16,629 bases of DNA from an uncultured bacterium (GTDB taxonomy: Bacteria > Cyanobacteriota > Vampirovibrionia > Gastranaerophilales > Gastranaerophilaceae): contig CAMDZX010000026.1 of the NCBI GenBank assembly GCA_945910925.1, positions 1 to 16,629 on the forward strand, given 5' to 3'. Positions 6,316-14,214 of the stretch are shown here, piece by piece. A program made the position numbers and the translations under genes. The notes beneath the pieces were generated by a model. It searched no databases. It was not told where the DNA came from and saw only the letters and a program-made list of their open reading frames with translations. Position 1 is the stretch's first letter. The number at the start of each line of letters is the position of its first letter.

Positions 6316-7896
6316 TTAGCTAAACAAGCCGTTTATTTTATCCACTATATCCTGCGGGTCGATTTCATTTGTAACTTTGTTTATATCCTGTGCAATCTGA
6401 TAAAGTTTTGCAGCTTCGATTTTATCTCCAACGATTGTAATTGCTCTTGCAAGGTTAAAATGTGCAAGTGCGTAGTTTGGATTGGTTTCAGCTGATTTTT
6501 TGAATAATTCAATAGCTTTTTGTACTCTGCCCAAATCATCAAGATATATTACACCGAGATTATTGTATGCAATATCGTATGTATCATCGTATTTGATAGC
6601 CAGTTCATATTCTTTAATCGCTTCTTCCGTATTCCCTTTACCCCAATGTAAAAATCCTAAATTACAATGTATTTTTGCATTTTCAGGTTCAAGTTCTAAA
6701 GCTTTTCTGTATACGGTTACGGCGTTATCATAATCTTCTTTGTCATAAAAAGCACTTCCAAGATTGATATAAATATCAATATCTTCGGGAGTCATTGTAT
6801 ATGCGTTTTGGTAAGAGCATATTGCAGCATCAATGTCGTTTTGGTTTTCCTGATAAACAAACCCTAATGTTTGAGCAATAACACTTGTCCAACGTTTGTT
6901 AGGGTTGAGCGTAATTGCAGTTTGATATTGAGATATTGCTGATGGAATTTCGCCTTTCACATAATAAAGATTTGCAAGGTTTGAGTGGAAATCAGGAACC
7001 GTCGGCATAATTGATATTAATTTAAGATATATTTCGATTGCTCTATCATAATCGCCCTGTTCCTCGTACGCCTGACACAGATGTCTGTATGCAGGTATAT
7101 TAAGACTATCAAGCCATATAGCCATTTTATACTCGGTTATTGCATCCTCAAAATGTCCTACGGCGAGATACGCATCTCCTAGAAGACAATATAAAGGTAC
7201 AAATCCGGGTGCTTGTTCAATAGCTGATGCGTATAATTCTATTGCTGATTCAATGTTTCCAATCTGTATGTAGTAAAATCCCGTTAAAAGTATCGGGAAA
7301 AATCTCAGATAAGAAATACTTCTGCAAACGTTAGATATAGCTTTTTTATCAAAAATAAACGTCAATAGTGACATTATATATTCAAATTTTGATTGCGCTG
7401 TTTTTTTGAAATCTCTGAATGAAGATGCCTGATACAATTTGTGTAACAGAAAGTGCGCACAGGAATTTCTGAAAGGTTTGTATTTAATCGCCTGTTTTGC
7501 GGCATTTATAGCTTCAAAGAAATAAGCTTTTCTTGTATAGGTTTCAGCCAGAGCAAGATACGCTTCTGCATATTTGTTGTTTTTTTCTAAGGACATATTC
7601 AAATAATTTATTGCTTTATCCAAATCACCTTTATAGAATTGTGCTTTACCTATTTTGTAATAAATTTCAGGCGAATCCATATAAGTTTCAAGCGCACATT
7701 GATATTCCGTAATTGCCTCATCTATATACTGGCAAGAATTGAATATATCCAAATGCCATTGTAAATATAAATCTCCGAGTCTTATATGTAATTTTGCATT
7801 ATTCGGATTTTTTTGTAAATCCAACTGGCAGCGTTCAATCGCTTTTTTAACTTTGCTGTTATGTTTTTGTGTTTCAACTGAAGTATTATCAAGCAT
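6316..7896 (-). CDS. Large tetratricopeptide repeat protein
   Basis: A 526-residue protein made almost wholly of TPR units, which form a helical superhelix for protein-protein contacts. Recognisable repeats run at about 77-110, 111-140, 201-230, 233-266, 267-300, 301-334, 338-372, 375-406, 407-440, 442-475 and 476-508. A less regular one is at about 34-75 and a non-TPR break at about 141-200 (hydrophobic, with FFPILLTGFYY). No signal peptide is visible, so it is probably cytoplasmic. Only a weak AAAGA precedes the ATG. The PilZ gene ends 18 bp upstream and the ACT gene starts 10 bp downstream, which points to cotranscription. A scaffold or assembly role is likely; the partner is unknown. Confidence 0.9.
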   Translation of the reverse strand: MLDNTSVETQKHNSKVKKAIERCQLDLQKNPNNAKLHIRLGDLYLQWHLDIFNSCQYIDEAITEYQCALETYMDSPEIYYKIGKAQFYKGDLDKAINYLNMSLEKNNKYAEAYLALAETYTRKAYFFEAINAAKQAIKYKPFRNSCAHFLLHKLYQASSFRDFKKTAQSKFEYIMSLLTFIFDKKAISNVCRSISYLRFFPILLTGFYYIQIGNIESAIELYASAIEQAPGFVPLYCLLGDAYLAVGHFEDAITEYKMAIWLDSLNIPAYRHLCQAYEEQGDYDRAIEIYLKLISIMPTVPDFHSNLANLYYVKGEIPSAISQYQTAITLNPNKRWTSVIAQTLGFVYQENQNDIDAAICSYQNAYTMTPEDIDIYINLGSAFYDKEDYDNAVTVYRKALELEPENAKIHCNLGFLHWGKGNTEEAIKEYELAIKYDDTYDIAYNNLGVIYLDDLGRVQKAIELFKKSAETNPNYALAHFNLARAITIVGDKIEAAKLYQIAQDINKVTNEIDPQDIVDKINGLFS

Positions 7897-7914
7897 ATTT
7901 TTTATCTTTCTTTT

Positions 7915-8523
7915 TTATGTCGCATATAACTGTAAAATAGTTTCACAGTAATCAAGAAGCATTTGTTTTTCTTTATATGAAATTTTGTTTATAAACATTC
8001 TGTATACACCTGCCGGCAAACCTTTATTATCTAAAATTTTGCCTTTAAACAATATCTTTGCTTCAGTCGGTCTGAGTATAAGTTTACAATCATATTCCGA
8101 CCCTGCTTCAAGCGGAACATCTGAATAATATCTTAATCCGCTTGTACTTATATCTATTATTTTGGTATCAATATTTCCCAACAAAGGTCTAAATATTACC
8201 AAATCACAGTTTGCAGAATATCTCTTAATTCGTCTTCTATTTTCAATCCTGATAGCATCCTTATCGTATTCGACGGTAAATTCTCTTTCAAGCGGGGAAG
8301 TTAATACAATTGAATCCTGAATTAAAACCCCAATTCGCGAGAATACATTTATAGTTAAATATTTGCCTGTTTTTAGATAAGGTGTGTATCTGCTTGCAGC
8401 TTTGGGAAGTTCCAGTTTTAGCCTATCATAATAGATTTTTTCAATATAACAGTCTATTTCAACAATCTTATCATTAGCTTCAAAAATTATTTTTGCTTTT
8501 TGATTTTCCTGAAACAAACCCAT
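7915..8523 (-). CDS. PilZ domain protein, c-di-GMP receptor
   Basis: A two-domain protein of 202 residues. The N-terminal half (about 1-90) is a beta-rich YcgR-like (PilZN-type) domain; the C-terminal half (about 95-200) is PilZ. Both c-di-GMP contact motifs are intact: RxxxR at R97-R101 (in NRRRIKRYS) and DxSxxG at D124-G129 (DISTSG). Binding of c-di-GMP is therefore expected. YcgR-type proteins often act on flagella or other surface machines, but no flagellar or pilus gene is in view. It is first in an operon with a TPR scaffold and an ACT protein. No Shine-Dalgarno is seen, and a promoter-like pair ends 6 nt before the ATG, so the mRNA may be leaderless. Confidence 0.93.
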   Translation of the reverse strand: MGLFQENQKAKIIFEANDKIVEIDCYIEKIYYDRLKLELPKAASRYTPYLKTGKYLTINVFSRIGVLIQDSIVLTSPLEREFTVEYDKDAIRIENRRRIKRYSANCDLVIFRPLLGNIDTKIIDISTSGLRYYSDVPLEAGSEYDCKLILRPTEAKILFKGKILDNKGLPAGVYRMFINKISYKEKQMLLDYCETILQLYAT

Positions 8524-8529
8524 ACGATT

Positions 8530-8558
8530 ATTTTAATTAAGAAAGCCGAAAAAAGCAA
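8530..8558 (-). promoter_or_regulatory. Candidate leaderless promoter of the PilZ operon
   Basis: On the minus strand TTGCTT (8558-8553), a 17-bp spacer and TAAAAT (8535-8530) are followed by 6 nt and the ATG at 8523. Transcription would start at or next to the A of the ATG. The -10 matches 5 of 6, the -35 only 3 of 6. Confidence 0.5.
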
Positions 8559-8590
8559 GTATTTTGAATATTTTGCCCTTAAAAAGACAG

Positions 8591-8618
8591 CCCTCGTTTA
8601 AAGGAGTTGAAACGAGGG
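8591..8618. promoter_or_regulatory. 9-bp perfect dyad between two divergent promoters
   Basis: CCCTCGTTT (8591-8599), a 10-nt centre and AAACGAGGG (8610-8618) lie between the outward-facing promoters of the PilZ operon and the exported TPR gene. This is unusually GC-rich for the gap. It could be a shared operator. Read on the minus strand it is followed by CTGTCTTTTT, so a hairpin acting as terminator or attenuator is a second possibility. A TATAAT starts right after it (8619), with TTTAAA 16 bp upstream, so an extra promoter covered by the dyad is conceivable. Confidence 0.55.
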
Positions 8619-8664
8619 TATAATCAGTAAAAGAGACATTTATAGTATTATTACATGTGTTTTT

Positions 8665-8693
8665 TTGGATTTCCAATGAGGTTTTGTTATAAT
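8665..8693 (+). promoter_or_regulatory. Candidate leaderless promoter of the exported TPR gene
   Basis: TTGGAT (8665-8670), 17 bp, then TATAAT (8688-8693), preceded by TG one base away (extended -10). The ATG at 8700 follows after exactly 6 nt, so the transcript should begin at about the start codon. No Shine-Dalgarno stands at a workable distance. Confidence 0.6.
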
Positions 8694-8699
8694 GTAATT

Positions 8700-9530
8700 A
8701 TGAAAAAATTATTAATTGTGACTGTTAGTTTGTTACTATTTGCAAATTGTTCGTATGCGCAATTTACTATGCCGAACCTGTCTTTAAAAAAAACTAATAT
8801 TTCTGCAACAGTAGAAGATAACAAAAATGATAATATTAAAAAATCCGGCAAGTTTGGATTTAAAAAAATTGTTTCAGAAACAAAAAAAGAACAAACAACA
8901 ACCAAGCAAACATCTTCCTCTAATAACAGATTTAAATTAAACAATGTTTTCAAGAAACAAAATAAAGATGTTGGTGAAGATTTTGTTTCTAAAGAACAAA
9001 TCAGAGAAGAACTTGAAAAAGTAAATAATCTTTCGCAACAAGCAGTTGCTTTGTATACAGACAACAATCTCGATGAAGCCTTAAAAACATTTATGCGCAT
9101 ACCTGAAAAATATCGTTCGGCACAGGATTATGTTTTAATGGGAAATTTGTTAATGGATTTAAATCGCAAAGAAGATGCTATTTTTATGTATAAAAGAGCC
9201 ATCCTTACTGATGAATATAACTACAAGGCATACTATAACATTGGTAATATTTGTCTAAACGATGATAAATTTTATATGGCAATAAATTATTACAAAAAAG
9301 CAATAAAATATGCACCTGATTTTGCATATTCTTATTACAATCTGGGTTGCGCATATATAAAAACAGGAGATTTGCGCAAAGCAAAATCAAGACTCATTAA
9401 GGCTATCGAACTAAAAAATACCGAGCCTGATTTTCATTACAATTTGGCATATGTCTACAAAAAATTGAATAAACCCAAATTGGCAAATGTTTATCTTGAA
9501 AACTATAACAAACTAACTAGCGGTCTATAA
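8700..9530 (+). CDS. Exported tetratricopeptide repeat protein
   Basis: From ATG 8700 the product has 276 residues and a textbook signal peptide: two Lys, a hydrophobic core (LLIVTVSLLLF) and a probable signal peptidase I site after SYA (residue 20). The Cys at 17 lacks a proper lipobox. The longer frame from 8655 would bury this signal behind 15 extra residues, so 8700 is preferred. Residues 30-95 are basic, Ser/Thr/Asn-rich and probably flexible; 105-270 hold about five TPR units (109-142, 143-170, 177-209, 210-240, 244-274). Expected in the periplasm or outside the cell as a binding scaffold. It is divergent from the PilZ-TPR-ACT operon, sharing a gap with a dyad, and may be co-regulated with it. 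Confidence 0.87.
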   Translation: MKKLLIVTVSLLLFANCSYAQFTMPNLSLKKTNISATVEDNKNDNIKKSGKFGFKKIVSETKKEQTTTKQTSSSNNRFKLNNVFKKQNKDVGEDFVSKEQIREELEKVNNLSQQAVALYTDNNLDEALKTFMRIPEKYRSAQDYVLMGNLLMDLNRKEDAIFMYKRAILTDEYNYKAYYNIGNICLNDDKFYMAINYYKKAIKYAPDFAYSYYNLGCAYIKTGDLRKAKSRLIKAIELKNTEPDFHYNLAYVYKKLNKPKLANVYLENYNKLTSGL

Positions 9531-10968
9531 CGTGTAGAAATTCCCAATACATCCCCATTCTATGGTCTTTTGCTGCTTGTGATGTATTAAAGGTATTATT
9601 GTATTGGCTTTCGTGGTCTCCGTATGTTGTACGATTATAACCGTTCATCATTTCGTTATGCGTATTCGTATAAGGGGTTAGCGGAAACAAGTCATGCATT
9701 TGCATATAAACAGGGAGTTTATAACCGATATCTTCATACGCATTCAGAGCATTGCCCAGTCTTTGGCGACGTTGTTCAAATGATATTGCACCATCATCAT
9801 TATCATCGGATATTATAGGACCTGCCGCGTATTCGTCATTCCATTTTTGCTGCTTGTATTCCCACATAACGCTATCAAAGTTATCTGCCTTGCCCCAATC
9901 TGTTCCTGCAGTCAATCCTATATTATTGAAACGTGAATCATTATTACACTTTTCTCCAATAAAGGCTATATCATTCCGTCCTGTTTTTTCTCTAATTTGT
10001 GCGGTAATCCATTGCATTTGTCCATAGTCAGGTAATCTTCCGTTTCCGCAATAATTCCCCATATCATAATCACCGACATGTTTTGCACTATCGAAATATA
10101 TTGCATCAAATCCTAAATCAACAGCCCAACAACAGGCATCAATAAACGCTTTTTCGTCTTTATTCCAATTAAAAGGTCTGCCCTGAACAGTCATCTGTCC
10201 TTCTGACAAAGGCATTCTTATACCTGTTTTTAACCCCCTTATGTGTGCTAAATCGTTGAATGCTTTGACTTCTTCATCATCTCCCATTCGTTGATTATCT
10301 CGTGACAGGTTTTTAGAAAGCAAAGTCCGTGATATTCCCGAGTGTAAATCTACGGTGTATAATGAACCGTAACCCGTTTTTCCGTCATTATCCCTATACA
10401 TTGGTGGATAAAACTCTGATAAAATTATACAATTTGCAACACTTTTACTTGATGGCGGTATTGCAGGTAAAAGCTTGAGAGTATTTAACAATCCTTCCTC
10501 TTTTGTGTCACCATAAGTTTGTGCAATAGTTCTAGGATTGATTTCTATATAATTTGCACGCCTACCCCATTTAGTACCATAGTCAGGAGAAAGAACATAT
10601 CCCGGGATTTCAAGATTATCATTTAATGTACATATACTTTGTATTGCTTGTTCGGGAGTACGTTTTAAAAGATCTTCGGGATTAATCGTAACCCATTTTT
10701 TGTTGGTTCCTGTATGATATGTATTGTAATCAGTTTCATTATCACGATATATTTGGTTTCTTCCTGTCAGTATCCAAAAGAGTTTTTTGGCAGGTTGATT
10801 GTCACCATAATATCCTTTAAAATTAATACCCGCTGTATTATATGCTGCAAGAGCGTTCATGCCTTGTTGAGAATATTCGGGAGTTTTTGCATCACTATCC
10901 GAAATCTTTCCGTTAAGGCTCTGTGGTTTTTGGGGAATATTATTCTGCAAATTACGATGAATCTTCAT
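9517..10968 (-). CDS. Divergent glycoside-hydrolase-like protein (alpha-amylase-like barrel)
   Basis: A 483-residue protein with no confident family. After an unordered N-terminus (about 1-60, ending INFKGYYGD), the middle resembles a TIM barrel of the alpha-amylase (GH13) kind: GLKTGIRMPL (246-254, like region I strand), GFDAIYFDSAKHVG (287-299, like region II, D293 as nucleophile), DIAFIGEK (333-340, like region III, E339 as acid/base) and MQMHDLFPL (422-430, like region IV, D426). The invariant Arg two before the nucleophile is replaced by Tyr291, so activity and substrate are uncertain. DDNDDG (388-393) is a calcium-loop-like motif. No signal peptide is seen. AGAGG lies 12 nt before the ATG. 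Its 3' end overlaps the exported TPR gene by 14 bp, tail to tail. Confidence 0.6.
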   Translation of the reverse strand: MKIHRNLQNNIPQKPQSLNGKISDSDAKTPEYSQQGMNALAAYNTAGINFKGYYGDNQPAKKLFWILTGRNQIYRDNETDYNTYHTGTNKKWVTINPEDLLKRTPEQAIQSICTLNDNLEIPGYVLSPDYGTKWGRRANYIEINPRTIAQTYGDTKEEGLLNTLKLLPAIPPSSKSVANCIILSEFYPPMYRDNDGKTGYGSLYTVDLHSGISRTLLSKNLSRDNQRMGDDEEVKAFNDLAHIRGLKTGIRMPLSEGQMTVQGRPFNWNKDEKAFIDACCWAVDLGFDAIYFDSAKHVGDYDMGNYCGNGRLPDYGQMQWITAQIREKTGRNDIAFIGEKCNNDSRFNNIGLTAGTDWGKADNFDSVMWEYKQQKWNDEYAAGPIISDDNDDGAISFEQRRQRLGNALNAYEDIGYKLPVYMQMHDLFPLTPYTNTHNEMMNGYNRTTYGDHESQYNNTFNTSQAAKDHRMGMYWEFLHVIDR

Positions 10969-11025
10969 ATTGTTATAAAACCTCTAAGAAAATAATTTGC
11001 TACTTAAAAAATATTTATAACAGTT

Positions 11026-11226
11026 TTATAACAGAAAATCATCATCAATATCTACTTCAAGATTGTCATCATCATAATCCGAATCTATTATAGAACTTTC
11101 GTCATCGTTTTCTTTCTTACCGTCTTTTTTCTTTCTGCGTCTTGCATATACTCCCATGCTCCCACCTGCTTCGGCATTTGAAGCATATGACTTAAAAGGG
11201 TCTGCACCATTTATTCCAAAACTCAT
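11026..11226 (-). CDS. Small charged protein of unknown function, 66 residues
   Basis: No family is recognised. The sequence has three zones: a small Gly/Ala/Ser N-terminus (1-28), a basic patch (29-38, RRRKKKDGKK) and a very acidic tail (41-63, rich in Asp) ending FLL. Such charge-segregated proteins are often disordered and bind nucleic acid or partners. The gene is credible because AAGAGGT stands 5 nt before the ATG and an exact TATAAT lies further up. The glycoside-hydrolase-like gene starts 57 bp downstream on the same strand and may share the transcript. The acidic tail could be low-complexity artefact, but the ribosome site argues against that. Confidence 0.6.
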   Translation of the reverse strand: MSFGINGADPFKSYASNAEAGGSMGVYARRRKKKDGKKENDDESSIIDSDYDDDNLEVDIDDDFLL

Positions 11227-11248
11227 AGTATACCTCTTTTCTACGACT

Positions 11249-11254
11249 ATTATA
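11249..11254 (-). promoter_or_regulatory. Candidate -10 box for the small charged protein gene
   Basis: An exact TATAAT on the minus strand, 22 bp before the ATG at 11226, would leave a short leader that includes the AAGAGGT ribosome site. No good -35 is seen at 16-18 bp. Confidence 0.35.
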
Positions 11255-11271
11255 AACTATTTTTTACAAAA

Positions 11272-11300
11272 GTGCCATATCTTTTTTTTTAGGTTAGAAT
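11272..11300 (+). promoter_or_regulatory. Candidate leaderless promoter of mutL
   Basis: GTGCCA (11272-11277), a 17-bp spacer containing a T-run, and TAGAAT (11295-11300) are followed by 6 nt and the mutL ATG. The -35 matches 4 of 6 and the -10 matches 5 of 6. The geometry is the same as for the genes starting at 8523 and 8700. Confidence 0.45.
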
Positions 11301-11306
11301 TGATTT

Positions 11307-13097
11307 ATGGGGAGAATTCAGCAGCTATCAAAGCATATTATAAACCAAATTGCAGCGGGAGAAGTTATAGAAAGACCTTTTTCGGTTGTGAAAGAGCTTG
11401 TCGAAAATTCTATTGATGCAGGCTCAACAAAAATAAGTATATCTGTATCTAATGAATGCCGTGATATTAGAGTCGCTGATAACGGCTCGGGAATTCATCC
11501 CGATGATATTGTTCTTGCATTTTCCAAACATGCAACAAGTAAGATTGAGAAAACAGAGGACTTGTATAATATCAGAACTCTCGGTTTTAGAGGGGAAGCA
11601 CTTGCAAGTATAATTTCTATTTCCAAGCTAACTTGTATCACAAGAACAAAAGAGTTTGAAACAGGAACGAAAGTAACATGCGAAAACTCTGAAGTAAACA
11701 AAATTGAAACAGGTTGTGCAGTAGGAACTATAATGGAAGTTAGGGATTTATTCTATAATCTGCCTGTCAGATTGAAGTTTTTAAAGAATCCAAAAACCGA
11801 ATTTGCATATATTTCAGAGCTTGTAACTTCACTTGCTTTGGTTAATCCGAAGGTCGGCTTTGAATTGAAATACAATGACAAAGTTGTTTTAAAAACAAAC
11901 GGTCTTGGAAGTCTTACAGAAGTTATAAAGAACATTTATTCAAAAAGCTTGTTTGATAATTTGCGACCGGCTGAAGGTGTAGATAATTTGTCAAAATTAA
12001 AAATTTCAGGTTTTGTAAGCACTCCTGATTTTACCCGCTCAAGCAAAAAAGATTATCATATATTTGTAAATTCCAGAACCGTAAAATGTCCTGTATTTAT
12101 GAAGGCAATTGATACGGCATATAAGAATATGATACCGAACGGGAAATACCCTTTTGTTGTTCTTAATCTTGAGCTTCCGCCTGATGAATTGGATATAAAT
12201 GTTCATCCTACCAAAAAAGAGGTTAAGTACAGAAATCCTAATCAGATATTCAATTTTATTAGAGCTTCAATTGACAATTCACTCTCAAATATCGTTAGAA
12301 TAAATACAATGCAACCAAAGTTTGAACCGCCTGAAGATTTTAAAACAGATGTTGCCGTAAATGAACAGATTCAGAATTTGTTTACTGCACAACAGTCATT
12401 TCAGGAGGAAATATTTGATACACCGAAAACAAATAATAATCCGCAATTTACAAAAGCATTTGAACCTGTAAAACCTGAAATCAAAGAACGCCCGCAACTA
12501 AATATTATTCCCAAGCAATCTGAAATTATTCCCGAAATGAAGTGCGAGGATAATATTATCGGACAGTATAAAAAAACGTATATTTTGATAGAAAAAGAAG
12601 ACGGACTTGAAATAGTTGACCAGCATATAGCGGATGAAAGATACATTTATGAAACATTAAAAAATCAAAAAGAACCTGCATCTCAACTCTTATTTATTTC
12701 GGATATTATTGAACTTTCTCCTGTTGAAGCAGAACTTTTGAAAGAAAATATTGATAAGTTTGCAAAATTCGGATACGGGATAGAATTTTTGAACGATACG
12801 GATATTATGTTCAAAAAAGTTCCGCAATTACTTTCAAAAACATCTCCGAAAGATATTGTTAAAGATATTCTTGAAAATATAGAGGGTGATATTGATAATC
12901 TTGAGGAAAAAATTCTTATAACTACCTCATGTAAAGCGGCAGTAAAAGCAAATACGCCGTTAAATATGTTTCAAATGCAAGAAATCATTAAACGTTGGAG
13001 AAGATGCAAGCATCCGTATACATGCCCTCACGGACGCCCCATAACAAAAACATTATCCCATAGTGAAATTGCATCATTTTTTATGAGGAATAAATAA
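11307..13097 (+). CDS. mutL: DNA mismatch repair protein MutL, endonuclease type
   Basis: MutL links mismatch recognition by MutS to strand removal. The 596-residue protein has the N-terminal GHKL ATPase with all motifs (ELVENSIDAG, E30 and N34; DNGSGI, D58; TLGFRGEALASI) and the transducer domain ending DINVHPTKKEVK (296-307). A linker at about 330-410 is Pro/Gln-rich. The C-terminal domain carries the metal-dependent nickase motif DQHIADERYIYE (438-449) with SCKAAVKA (541-548) and CPHGRPI (573-579). It should therefore nick DNA itself, as in methyl-independent repair, and a MutH is not expected. Ile replaces the usual Ala after DQH. The start fits the family N-terminus (IQQLSKHIINQIAAGEV). 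There is no strong ribosome site, and mutS is not adjacent. Confidence 0.97.
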   Translation: MGRIQQLSKHIINQIAAGEVIERPFSVVKELVENSIDAGSTKISISVSNECRDIRVADNGSGIHPDDIVLAFSKHATSKIEKTEDLYNIRTLGFRGEALASIISISKLTCITRTKEFETGTKVTCENSEVNKIETGCAVGTIMEVRDLFYNLPVRLKFLKNPKTEFAYISELVTSLALVNPKVGFELKYNDKVVLKTNGLGSLTEVIKNIYSKSLFDNLRPAEGVDNLSKLKISGFVSTPDFTRSSKKDYHIFVNSRTVKCPVFMKAIDTAYKNMIPNGKYPFVVLNLELPPDELDINVHPTKKEVKYRNPNQIFNFIRASIDNSLSNIVRINTMQPKFEPPEDFKTDVAVNEQIQNLFTAQQSFQEEIFDTPKTNNNPQFTKAFEPVKPEIKERPQLNIIPKQSEIIPEMKCEDNIIGQYKKTYILIEKEDGLEIVDQHIADERYIYETLKNQKEPASQLLFISDIIELSPVEAELLKENIDKFAKFGYGIEFLNDTDIMFKKVPQLLSKTSPKDIVKDILENIEGDIDNLEEKILITTSCKAAVKANTPLNMFQMQEIIKRWRRCKHPYTCPHGRPITKTLSHSEIASFFMRNK

Positions 13098-13136
13098 GCT
13101 TAATATACCGAAATTCTTTGCATATATCGAGAGAAG

Positions 13137-14213
13137 TTATAACCTGCAATTTTCCCGTAAAAAATCAATCACACGCATCACTTTTTTGTTAAATCTAAGA
13201 GTGAAGTTTAATGCAATCATGCAACCTATACAACTTGTCAGTACGTATTCTGCTCCCGTATTCAAAATATTTTGTCGTTTTTTATTAACAATTTTTTTTG
13301 TGATTTTCCAAGTAGAAGGTTTTAAAATCCCCGAAAATCCGCAGCACTCATCTTTACCTTGAAGCTCCCTGTAATCAATGTTTTCAATCTTAGATAGAAT
13401 ATCGTTATTTTTGTCGTGGCAAGGTGAATGGTATGTTACCGAACAGTTATTCTTTGATTCAAATTTTAACCCTTTTTCGGCTATCAGTTCATAAATCGAT
13501 TTAAATTCAATATTTTCTAGTTTTTGTTTTAACTCATCGTCTTCAATATATTTTGAATACTCATTCCATGTCCATTGACAACTTGCGCAATCTGTCACAA
13601 AATAATCAAAATCTGTTTTTTTAATTTTCTCGGCATTTTCATTTACCTGTTCTATAAACCTTTTCATGTTTCCGCTTGTTAAAAACGGAAGTCCGCAACA
13701 ATTAAAGTTCGTTTCAACAACTTCTATTTCCATTTTGTTCAAAAGTTCCTTCACATATTCAGAGGTTTTTGGAAATATGGTTTCAACGCATCCGCCAAAG
13801 TAAATTGCTTTTTTTGTGAATTTCTTTTTGAACTTTTTTTGACGTCCGAATAACAATCTTAAAGTGTTTAATATTGTATTAAAAACTATTTTTGACTGAA
13901 CAAAAGATAAAATTTTTCCTTCAAATGATTTTTTAAAGTATTCTGCTTTGGCTGAAAGAATAACTTCTACGATATCAATGTCAGACGGGCAGAAAGCTGA
14001 GCATTTCCCGCATTTCAGACATGTGTCGAGGTATTTGTTTATAGTTTTGTTCATCTTCAAGTCGCCTTTAATGACTCCTTGAAGCATGATAAATTGTCCG
14101 CGTGATACGGCGCATTCGTTGCCAGATTCAAGATATGCAGGACAAACCGACTGGCAGAGTCCGCATTTTGAACACTTATGTATAACTTCTTTATAATCTT
14201 TTAATTGTTTCAT
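13137..14213 (-). CDS. GlcF/LutA-like iron-sulfur oxidoreductase subunit
   Basis: A 358-residue member of the GlcF/HdrD-type family (COG0247), normally the electron-carrying partner of a FAD-linked 2-hydroxyacid oxidase. Two [4Fe-4S] motifs are seen: C14/C17/C20/C24 and C65/C68/C71/C75, both followed by Pro. Two CCG domains follow: C142, CCG at 172-174, C209/C212; and C265, CCG at 290-292, C328/C331. All ligands are intact. The start is ATG 14213, one base after the glmU stop; the longer frame would use a TTG (14246) inside glmU. No Shine-Dalgarno is seen, so translation probably relies on coupling to glmU. No GlcD-like flavoprotein gene is in the window, so its partner and substrate are unknown. 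Confidence 0.87.
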   Translation of the reverse strand: MKQLKDYKEVIHKCSKCGLCQSVCPAYLESGNECAVSRGQFIMLQGVIKGDLKMNKTINKYLDTCLKCGKCSAFCPSDIDIVEVILSAKAEYFKKSFEGKILSFVQSKIVFNTILNTLRLLFGRQKKFKKKFTKKAIYFGGCVETIFPKTSEYVKELLNKMEIEVVETNFNCCGLPFLTSGNMKRFIEQVNENAEKIKKTDFDYFVTDCASCQWTWNEYSKYIEDDELKQKLENIEFKSIYELIAEKGLKFESKNNCSVTYHSPCHDKNNDILSKIENIDYRELQGKDECCGFSGILKPSTWKITKKIVNKKRQNILNTGAEYVLTSCIGCMIALNFTLRFNKKVMRVIDFLRENCRL

Positions 14214-14214
14214 A

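Noticed and set aside
8655..8699. Upstream ATG 8655 for the exported TPR gene
   Set aside because: It would place 15 residues before a perfect signal peptide and would need the -10-like TATAAT to be coding.
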